Positions 11,638-18,853 of a stretch of DNA of 23,179 bases are shown in pieces. Position 1 is the first letter of the stretch. Each line of letters starts with the position of its first letter. The stretch is from Paulinella micropora. Its lineage: Eukaryota; Cercozoa; Imbricatea; Euglyphida. The translations under genes and the position numbers were made by a program. The notes beneath the pieces are model-generated. The model saw only the letters and a list, made by a program, of their open reading frames with translations. It did not search any database and was not told the origin of the DNA. Location: the NCBI GenBank assembly GCA_009731375.1, contig BJOX01000066.1, positions 497,340 to 520,518 of the forward strand, given 5' to 3'.

Positions 11638-13309
11638 CTATAGACGCCGTTTACGCGCGCGGACTCCTTTACCTGGTGGAGGACCTCCAACCAAAGTTAA
11701 GTCTAAGGTAGACTGTTCGAGGACGTCCCAAATTTTGTGAGGGATTGCGCCTTGTGCCAAGTCAAAAGGAATGTCCAGCACCCCTCGTGGTAGTGCTTGT
11801 ATGGTCCACGCGGTATGATCTTTATCTGTGGGAGATATGGTATCATCCCATGTCTCAAGTTTCTTGGCGTTTTTATATACTGGAAGGTATTGTCTTACTT
11901 TAGGATCTTCCACTGGATCCAGACTCCTCCAGAAATGTAAGACTGGTTGTATTATTTGTGCCGCAGTCGAAATTCGATTCGATCGCGTATGGCGTTTGTG
12001 AGGTACTGCCATGACTCTCATGAGATATAAATCTGAGAGCGTGTCATCGGCTACGTGTTGAGCCGCAGGCCTCACCAAGTAAAAAGCGTCTTTGGCCCAT
12101 GAAATATGTCCAATCGCATCTCCTTCTTTCCAACTGGGGTGAACGAGAGTGTCATTGCCCGCGCGAGGGTCTTGATCTCCGTCATCGCTCCCCTCTTGAT
12201 GGACTCCTTGCGAACGTGCCGTCCTTATCGCCTTTCTCGGTCGGTCGTAGATAAGGTCATTTTGCGCTCTCCTTATTTGCGCCTCCGTGAACTTTCCTTC
12301 CGGCACGTTCGACTCCACCCTTTTGCGGGTCTGAGTCCCCGCCGCACTTTTGCGGTCGGTGGCCCGCTTGTTCTCCAGCTCAGCCTCCTCCTTCTCCGCA
12401 ATTGGTGCCCTGTAGGCATCCCGTTCCGAGATATCCTCCTGACGGATTGGTGGGACCTCTTTAAAGTCAGCCTCCATCCGTTTGAGTGCTTGATCAACGG
12501 ACTCATCTTCAAGTAGGAAGGGATCATACTTAATCAGCCTTCGTACATTGACTATTTGAACTTTCCCTCTGCCCCTGATTTTATAATTCAAAGGCCCCAT
12601 CTGTTCCATGATCTGGTATGGTCCTTTCCAGTGGATGAACAGCTTCGAGCTGACTCCCTGAGGAACCTGAGGATGATACAGTAGTACAATATCCCCGACC
12701 TGAAATCTGACTTGATCCAGGTGTGCCTGCCTGACACCTTCAGCATCAGTCTTCCTGCGCTCCGCCTCCCTATGCGCCTGTACTATTTGCTCCGCCTCCA
12801 TCTTCGCCCGAAGTCTCACCCCAAACAGCTCATCCTGATCTGCCCATGAATCTTTTGGGTGCAGCAGTGAGGCTGGGATGGCGGGCTCACGCCCATATAC
12901 CAATTGGTATGGCGAGACGGAACCTTTTGAACCACCTAACGCTGTAGAGGGTAGGCAATTCATAGCAAAGGCAAACGAGGATGCTGCCTCCACCCATGCC
13001 TTTTGGTTCTCCTTCTTCATACAATACATCTTCAGCGCGGCCTTGAGGGGTCTATGCACCCGCTCTATCTTGCCGTTCGCTCTGGGGTTATAGGCGGTGA
13101 CATATTGCCATTTCATGCCGTAATATGCAGATAGCTTGTCGATGACTTCATTATTAAAGTCAGAGCCTCGATCTGAGCATATTTTTCTCGGCACCCCAAT
13201 CTGTGAGATGATCCTGTCAACCAACGCCTTGGCTGTTGTTTCGCCCGTAACATCTTTGACTGGGACCACCCATACACAGTTGGTGGCTCTGTCTGTGGCC
13301 GTGAAACTC
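11638..13309 (-). pseudogene. Gypsy integrase, N-terminus deleted
   Basis: Integrases cut and join retrotransposon DNA into the host genome. From the Met at 13269 the frame runs 543 residues. Cys-Ser-Asp-Arg-Gly supplies the second catalytic Asp (residue 33) and Ile-Glu-Arg-Val-His the Glu (residue 69), an exact D-35-E spacing. A C-terminal GPY/F-type module has Trp-Lys-Gly-Pro-Tyr at about 214-218. Homology extends upstream of the Met as Ala-Thr-Asp-Arg-Ala-Thr-Asn to about 13309, but there the frame meets the end of RNase H in another phase. The HHCC zinc domain and first catalytic Asp are therefore absent, so it should be inactive. Roughly 290 residues after the GPY module form a hydrophilic extension with no chromodomain that I can recognise. 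Confidence 0.88.
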
Positions 13310-13482
13310 TAGCCTGGAGAGGCTGTCAGCGACAACATTTCGCTTGCCGGGTAGATGGACCATTGTAAAATTGAAACATGACAAGAATGCCTGCCATCTC
13401 GCTAGACGGCCAGTCTGTTCATGATTCATCAGCCATAGTAAATTCTGGTGATCAGTCCTTACTATAAACTGAGGTCCACCCC
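13310..13482 (-). pseudogene. Gypsy RNase H C-terminal fragment
   Basis: In the minus frame phased with 13429, the sequence reads Val-Arg-Thr-Asp-His-Gln-Asn-Leu-Leu, Arg-Leu-Ala-Arg-Trp and finally Pro-Gly-Lys-Arg-Asn-Val-Val-Ala-Asp-Ser-Leu-Ser-Arg, the hallmark end of Ty3/Gypsy RNase H. It degrades the RNA strand during reverse transcription. Only the last 55 or so residues survive. Upstream, similarity stops near 13482 at stops and short unrelated DNA leading to the primer-binding site. Downstream it joins integrase out of frame near 13310, with the normal linker and zinc domain lost. Confidence 0.85.
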
Positions 13483-13540
13483 ATGATCATTTGGTATCCA
13501 CTTGCCTTAAAGTATCATCGGGTAATCATTTGGTAAAAAG

Positions 13541-13557
13541 CCCGGCATGGGACTCCA
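13541..13557 (-). promoter_or_regulatory. Gypsy primer-binding site
   Basis: On the minus strand TGGAGTCCCATGCCGGG lies two bases after the TACA end of the 5' LTR. It starts with TGG and is complementary to a plausible tRNA 3' end (ATGGGAC stem, then T, CCA). The tRNA was not identified; one Gln-like tRNA would need one extra C. Confidence 0.65.
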
Positions 13558-13559
13558 AA

Positions 13560-13777
13560 TGTACTATCCCCAACGATAGCTCAATGGAAGAGAAAGTCGG
13601 TAATATAACCAAACACAGTCCTCAAAAAAGAGAATGATGTCTCGTTATATTAGCTCAGTGACGCAAAGACAAAAAGCCGCCAAAAGACCAGGATCAAATT
13701 GGCATTTCAGACGTGTCCGGCCAGACGAAATCTATAAATAAGTTTTTTACCGGATAATTCGGGGGGTGATGAGTATT
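13560..13777 (-). repeat. Gypsy 5' LTR, outer end altered
   Basis: Matches the 3' LTR from 13560 to about 13770, with one T/C change and one fewer G. Its outer end reads TACTCATCACC on the minus strand where the 3' LTR and its upstream bases read TACTGTGGACATCACC, so five bases (GTGGA) of the expected end are missing or replaced. Confidence 0.8.
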
Positions 13778-14579
13778 CTTCAAAACCGGAAACTTGATGT
13801 ATTACTATACTAGCCTCGGAATAAGAATTCATCTTATCACGTCGCAGTGACTGAGTCCTACTACGTCACCCGACATTTAATAACAACAGTGACTGCAGTG
13901 AGCCAGGTGAACTTCCGGGACTCATGATCACTTCCGGCGGCGACACCGTGACGGACTCGGAGTGAACTTTCATTCCTGTCCGATCACCTAAAAACTAACA
14001 GCCAGCCATTGAGCGAAATCCTATGATAGTAACACGCGGGCGACTCGGATGTAGTATACCGTGCGCGCGGCCGCCGGGGCCCGGTCACGGTGTTACCGCC
14101 GGGCCCCGCCCAGAAAATGCCACCGTGGCACGAGTTTGAAATGTGACGTACTGATACAATATGTATTCTGAAAAACTTGAGGGCCGGGCGGGCCACGATA
14201 CTGAACTTACATGATCATCGGGTAAAAAGCGGCGGCTGCAGTCACGGTGGTCAAGCGGCCACCCCGGCGCCCGCAGAACTTGAGTGGCTCGGACTTGACT
14301 CTTGAACAAATACTAAAAAGGCAGGGGGCCGGACTGCATAGCCTTCGTAAATGATAGCCTGCTAACCGTGACATTGGCTAATAGTTGAGCCTCCGGGCCG
14401 AGCCAATAATAACTTGATCATGTCACTGATTGGCCGGAACAGTATTAATGAATGACTCGATGATTAATAACGACTACTCACGTGACTAACGGCGCGGCGG
14501 ATAATAAGTAAGTTGAAGTGATGGACATAACTGAACTTGAGAGGAAGGGTCTGATTCAATTACAAGATGATTGTGAAAT
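13778..14579. other. Unassigned intergenic DNA between the two elements
   Basis: About 800 bases, locally very GC-rich, with no frame over about 75 codons and no recognised domain. It holds the strong hairpin at 14075-14108, the ACTTGACTCTTGAA word at 14293, several AACTTGAG words (about 14173, 14275, 14534), and at about 14206-14226 a short stretch resembling the post-primer-site region of the Gypsy element. It may be decayed repeat DNA. Confidence 0.5.
14075..14108. repeat. Very stable GC-rich hairpin
   Basis: CGGGGCCCGG (14075-14084) pairs perfectly with CCGGGCCCCG (14099-14108). Inside, CGGT and ACCG pair around a GTT loop with a TCA bulge on one side. No U tract follows, so a bacterial-type terminator is not indicated. 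Confidence 0.75.
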
Positions 14580-14585
14580 GCGGCT
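14580..14585. repeat. Copia target-site duplication, left copy
   Basis: GCGGCT directly abuts the outer end of the 3' LTR and matches GCGGCT at 22231-22236 outside the 5' LTR. Copia-type integrases usually make 5-bp duplications; one of the six bases may be coincidental. Confidence 0.75.
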
Positions 14586-14895
14586 CAAAGTAATCTATCA
14601 CTCAAACGCAGAGTTTAGGGAAGCTACCCCGCTAAGGGTAAAGAATAACCGAAGAAAAGACTTTTAATGACTTTGGGTCACACAAATTTATGATGTTATG
14701 ACCTTTACAGAATGGTAATACTCATTTGATTCTAGGCATTCCAGACTATGATTCGCGAATACTCTAGAAAGTGTCCTTGTCAGTAATAAAGGTATTAATA
14801 ACTGTCCGGCCTATGAACCTGCCTATGACTAAGACTATCCAAATTACCGGTAAATTGTCTAGGTGGAGTAACGGGTATTAGTAGTACATTACAAC
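14586..14895 (-). repeat. Copia 3' LTR (310 bp)
   Basis: Aligns to the 5' LTR with about one clear substitution (C/A near 14848) but is 37 bases shorter because of at least five separate gaps. Minus-strand termini are GTTGTAATG...ATTACTTTG, imperfectly inverted and not the usual TG...CA. The boundaries were set by the flanking target duplication. Confidence 0.9.
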
Positions 14896-14907
14896 GCTCC
14901 CCCTTAG
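14896..14907 (-). promoter_or_regulatory. Copia polypurine tract
   Basis: On the minus strand AAGGGGGAGC lies directly before the 3' LTR start, the expected site for plus-strand DNA priming. Confidence 0.8.
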
Positions 14908-15340
14908 TCGCAAGTCATAGGCTATATTAGTGTGTAAATATGAAAAAAAAAGTGTTGAGGATCAGTTATGGGTTACCCGAAGGTTAAATATCAACTCCCA
15001 TTTACATCACATCCTCTATGTATGTATATATGTGGTCATGCAGTAACATGTATGAAGTATGTATGTGTTCAAAAATTTGCAAGCGCTTCCCGTAGAGGGT
15101 AGCAAAATAAAAAAAAAAATTAGATTTCCTATTCTAGGACAGAAAGAATGATAGAAAGAATTTAAATTGCTAAGTTAGCCAGGGAAAGCCTCGCGGCTGC
15201 CGGCCTCGCGTGGCAGTCGGCTACCCAGCCTCGGCTCGACGGCTCTTGACCCCTGCGCAAAACAAAGCTGCTGCAACAAGCAACAAACTGCACAAAACAC
15301 TCAAAGCAAATATAGGTGAGTGGACACGCAAATCCCGAAA
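14908..15340 (-). other. Copia 3' noncoding region
   Basis: About 430 bases between the RNase H stop and the polypurine tract. It has A runs, TATG repeats near 15018-15066, and a GC-rich stretch with repeated CCTCGCG at about 15189-15212. No coding frame is credible. Confidence 0.6.
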
Positions 15341-18300
15341 TTACTTGAGCTTTACCGTAAATTTGTTAAGTAAATACTCAAATTGTTCTTTCGGTAAATA
15401 TTTTGTCATTACATCACCTATCTGCTTCTTCGTACCTACTTTTACAAACTTAATCTCACCGTCTCTCTGTAGGTGGTGCATGAAGTGTAATTCTAAAGGT
15501 AAGTGTTTAGTTCTATTACCTGACATACCCCTCTCTGCCGCTAAGACTGTTTGAGAGTTATCCTCGAATAATTCTATCGGGCTCTTTTGGGCTATGTTTA
15601 GTTCTTGTGTAATGTGTTTTAGTGCAAGTCCCTCTCTAATGCACTCAGTTGCTGCAAATATTTCAGCATCATTGGAACTCAGGGCGATGCGACTCTGTCG
15701 CTTTGATAACCATGCAACTGGATCGCTGCCCCATAGGATCACGAATCCAGTGCGGGACTTCCCTGTTTTCTTACAAACTTTGTGAGCCGCGTCGGGCCAC
15801 ATGGAAAGTTTTGGATAGGTTTGCCCTTCTTGCTCTGACTTAGGCTCATGGTAAGCTAAACCTCGATAAGAGTTAACTAAATAACGAAAGATTCTGCCTA
15901 ACATCGCATAAGTTATTCCCTTATCGATAGTTTGCATGACACTTGCCGAATTTAGTGCTTGTTCTATATCGGGTCTTGTCATCTTTGCGAGAAATAGCAA
16001 ACGACCAACTAGACTAGGAATTGAAAATTTTCGCAAGCTAGCTGATTCCGACATCGGTTCCGTGAAATGTTCTTGCGCTGGAGTACTAACGGGTTTAGCA
16101 GAATCGTAGCCTACCTCTTTTAGTATCTGCTGCTGATATTTTCGCTGATGCAAAATTATTTTCCCGTTCGATTGCTCTATCTCTATTCCTTTGAATTCAC
16201 GGGCAATACCGAGTCTTTTGAGCGGGAAATGTTTTTCTAATGCGGACGCAAAACGCTCATATGCTTGTTTGTTTGGTGCGGTGAACAACAAGTCATCAAC
16301 ATGAAATATCCCTACTATCGCCTCTCTCAAAGCTTTATCATTTTCTACAAACATACATAAGTCTGAATCTAGCAACCTAAAACCTAGCTCCTCTAACTTG
16401 GGTGCTAATATCTCATACCATCTTCTTCCTGCCTGTGGTGCACCATATAAAGCACCATCTATACGCCATATCATCCCCTCATGCCCTTCTCTGTCTACAC
16501 TCTCTGGCGCATATGCATAAACAGGGTCATTCATACGAGCATTTAGGTATGCATTTTTAAAATCTATGCCGTATAGTTTGTGTTTGTGCCAGGCAGCTAG
16601 TTTGGCGAGAAATAAAAGTGAATGGTGCGCGGCGCAAGGAACAAAGAGCTGATCTGGGTTATAGCTAACACCGGGTTCTAACATATCTCCCCGTAAAGCT
16701 AAACGAGACTTTATGAACTTTTTCCCGTTCTCATCTAACTTTACTTTGTGAACCCATGTCAATCTAACTATCTTACTAACTCCTGCCTTGCTTGCCTCCT
16801 TATGGGGTACCCATGTGTATGTGTTAAAGGATTGAAGAGCTTTTAGCTCTGTTTTCATACCCTCTAAAACATCTTTAGCTGTCAAACCTTCCTCTATGAC
16901 ATCTTTGGGTACTCTGATATCTACATACAAATAAAAATCACGAATCTCATCTGCCACCATACGGTCATCGCATAAAAACATATTAGCGGGACTTTGTAAC
17001 GGGTATTCGGGATCTTTCACGGAGTATTTGAGGATTTCCGAATTCAACATCCGTTCTTCTTCGTCCTCAAACTTAACTATGTGGGTGGGCTGAGGTCTGT
17101 CTCTTACTACGAGTCTATCTCTGGGGTCACTCACTCTGCTGACTACCCCTACTCGTACTATGCTCTCCCATCCCTCACCGTACTTTTTCTTCGCCCATCC
17201 ATCTCCCCATGCACGCGCGGGCACTCTTACTACCTTACCTATTAGCTCTTGAGCCTCTCTCTTTTCTCTCTTGGGCTCATTGCTAGGGGTAAATCTCTCT
17301 ACTGCCTTGCGCTGCCTTTTACCGGGGATTATGTTACTCTCCGTTACTCTCTGACTCTGCTCCCACGTTAATCCCTTAGATGGTGGTGATTTTTCTTCGT
17401 ATGCTCTTCTTTCATGTATTTTTAGTGGATCTGTTGGATCTTGTTCATTTGTATGCTCTTGTGGCTTGATCTTGTGCTCTGGGGGTAATTGTTGTGGATA
17501 ATGTGGCTCTGGACTTGTGTGTAGGCGTGTATGTTTGTGATCCAATGTATTCTTCTCCACATGCTCATTTTCATGCTCATTCTCATTCGCATCGATATCA
17601 ACATTCTCTGTCTCCCCCTCAACTTCATCAAAGTGTGTTGTTGGGTGGTCGTTGTTGACGTTGTGCGGTGACTTAGGTGATTGAGGTGGTGATTGGGGTG
17701 GTGATTGGGGTGGTGACGCTTGTGGAGATGTGTGTGGTTGCTCGCTCTCATTCTCATTCTCCCCCTCAGAGTCATCATTATCCCACGACACTAGTTTAGG
17801 AGGATGAGCTTGTTTACCGATTTTGTGAATATTAAATCTCACATCTCTCACTCCGGAAATTATCTTCTTACCATCCCATACGCGGTATAGTTCCCGAAAT
17901 AGATCATATCCTACTAGCATCACCTTTTTCCCTCTGTACTCTCCCTTCCGCACTTTAGTCTTAGGTATATGTAACACACCCATACATCCTATTGGTTTTA
18001 AATGAAAGAGTGTTGGTTTTCTACCTAACAGCTGCTCATAAGGCGAAATTCCTTTGCGTTCCCCGTGAATTGCCGGTAGTATGTTGTGAATGGTTGTTGC
18101 TGCGTGTTCTAATTCTGCCCAGAATTGCGGCGGTAATTTAGCGTGATATCTCATTGCTCGTGCAGGCCCCGCCGTAATATCATTCACTTTTTCCGCAATA
18201 GGATTCCCGTCTTTATCGTTTGTCGCGGAGGTTTTCCAAATAAAGCGAATATTTTTCCACCACTTAATGACTTCCTCCGGAATATGGAATTCTTGATCTG

Positions 18301-18853
18301 CGCGAATTTCCTTTACTTTGTTTCCTGTCTGTCTCTCATAAAAGGCTACAGCTTGTTTTAAGCAATCTACAAACTCATTCTTATGGGCTAAATAAAAGTC
18401 AAGAATGAACAGTGAGTAGTCGTCGGTGACCGAAAATTTATACCGTTTACCACCTATTGATCTAGTTGCCCACGGTCCTGATGTGTCTATGTGTAGAATT
18501 ATACCTGGCTTTTGGGCTCTTTCTATTGTATTAACTGCAAAACGTGGCAAACGTTTAGACTTTCCTATCATGCAAGATTCGCAAAATCTCACATCGCTCT
18601 CGTCACCAACTAACTTAATGTTCAAAATTTTTGCCAATAGGCGCATCTTTGTTAACCCATAATGCCCACAGGCATAGTGAAAAAGCTTGATTCCTATCTT
18701 TCTAGGTTTGTCTGACTTTCTGGGGTAAGCTTCATATAATACTATATCTACGTGTAATTCTTTCTCTCTCTTATTTACTTCATGCTTACTTGTCTCGTTT
18801 TTGTTCTCATTTGTGGGGCTTCCCTCCCCTTCTACCCCCTTGTTGCGAAAGGA
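15341..18853 (-). CDS. pol: Copia Pol: integrase, reverse transcriptase, RNase H
   Basis: Makes and integrates the element's DNA copy. The frame is open from 18853; the first Met (18646) is internal, so translation probably enters by frameshift. Upstream of that Met, Leu-Phe-His-Tyr-Ala-Cys-Gly-His and then Cys-Glu-Ser-Cys (22-25, numbered from the Met) form the HHCC zinc site. Integrase residues are Asp54, Asp117 and Glu152. A Pro/Ser/Gln-repeat linker lies near 305-330 and an SH3/Tudor-like patch near 468-530. RT has Ile-Asp-Phe-Lys-Asn-Ala-Tyr near 690 and Phe-His-Val-Asp-Asp near 780. RNase H has Trp-Pro-Asp near 950, Asn-Asp-Ala-Glu near 990 and Glu-Asp-Asn near 1026. It ends at 1101 residues without internal stops, suggesting recent activity. 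Confidence 0.95.
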   Translation of the reverse strand, partial: SFRNKGVEGEGSPTNENKNETSKHEVNKREKELHVDIVLYEAYPRKSDKPRKIGIKLFHYACGHYGLTKMRLLAKILNIKLVGDESDVRFCESCMIGKSKRLPRFAVNTIERAQKPGIILHIDTSGPWATRSIGGKRYKFSVTDDYSLFILDFYLAHKNEFVDCLKQAVAFYERQTGNKVKEIRADQEFHIPEEVIKWWKNIRFIWKTSATNDKDGNPIAEKVNDITAGPARAMRYHAKLPPQFWAELEHAATTIHNILPAIHGERKGISPYEQLLGRKPTLFHLKPIGCMGVLHIPKTKVRKGEYRGKKVMLVGYDLFRELYRVWDGKKIISGVRDVRFNIHKIGKQAHPPKLVSWDNDDSEGENENESEQPHTSPQASPPQSPPQSPPQSPKSPHNVNNDHPTTHFDEVEGETENVDIDANENEHENEHVEKNTLDHKHTRLHTSPEPHYPQQLPPEHKIKPQEHTNEQDPTDPLKIHERRAYEEKSPPSKGLTWEQSQRVTESNIIPGKRQRKAVERFTPSNEPKREKREAQELIGKVVRVPARAWGDGWAKKKYGEGWESIVRVGVVSRVSDPRDRLVVRDRPQPTHIVKFEDEEERMLNSEILKYSVKDPEYPLQSPANMFLCDDRMVADEIRDFYLYVDIRVPKDVIEEGLTAKDVLEGMKTELKALQSFNTYTWVPHKEASKAGVSKIVRLTWVHKVKLDENGKKFIKSRLALRGDMLEPGVSYNPDQLFVPCAAHHSLLFLAKLAAWHKHKLYGIDFKNAYLNARMNDPVYAYAPESVDREGHEGMIWRIDGALYGAPQAGRRWYEILAPKLEELGFRLLDSDLCMFVENDKALREAIVGIFHVDDLLFTAPNKQAYERFASALEKHFPLKRLGIAREFKGIEIEQSNGKIILHQRKYQQQILKEVGYDSAKPVSTPAQEHFTEPMSESASLRKFSIPSLVGRLLFLAKMTRPDIEQALNSASVMQTIDKGITYAMLGRIFRYLVNSYRGLAYHEPKSEQEGQTYPKLSMWPDAAHKVCKKTGKSRTGFVILWGSDPVAWLSKRQSRIALSSNDAEIFAATECIREGLALKHITQELNIAQKSPIELFEDNSQTVLAAERGMSGNRTKHLPLELHFMHHLQRDGEIKFVKVGTKKQIGDVMTKYLPKEQFEYLLNKFTVKLK
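18832..18853 (-). other. Gag/pol overlap with G-run at the gag stop
   Basis: The gag-protease frame ends ACA AGG GGG TAG; the pol frame, open from 18853, is -1 relative to it. The overlap is 22 nt and has five G residues directly before the stop. A -1 slip on GGG would enter pol. It is not a classic X XXY YYZ heptamer. A one-base loss from a G6 run would look the same. Confidence 0.7.

Larger units (their letters stand above)
10597..13777 (-). mobile_element. Deleted Ty3/Gypsy LTR retrotransposon
   Basis: Two nearly identical direct repeats of about 212 bp (10597-10808 and 13560-13770) flank a minus-strand RNase H/integrase remnant. On the minus strand the order is 5' LTR, primer-binding site, RNase H end, integrase, a noncoding stretch, polypurine tract, 3' LTR, the standard Gypsy layout. 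The copies differ by about one substitution and one G in a G run. The internal region is only about 2.7 kb because gag, protease, RT and part of integrase are missing. The string AAAACCGG lies outside both ends (10589-10596 and 13782-13789) and may derive from a target duplication. The element must be non-autonomous. Confidence 0.88.

Noticed and set aside
10597-13771. The 212-bp repeat as a tRNA-derived SINE
   Set aside because: A and B box words exist, but paired position, adjacent primer site, polypurine tract and TGT...ACA ends make it an LTR.
17422-17778. 118-codon minus-strand His/Met-rich frame
   Set aside because: Out-of-phase shadow of the repeat-rich Pol linker.
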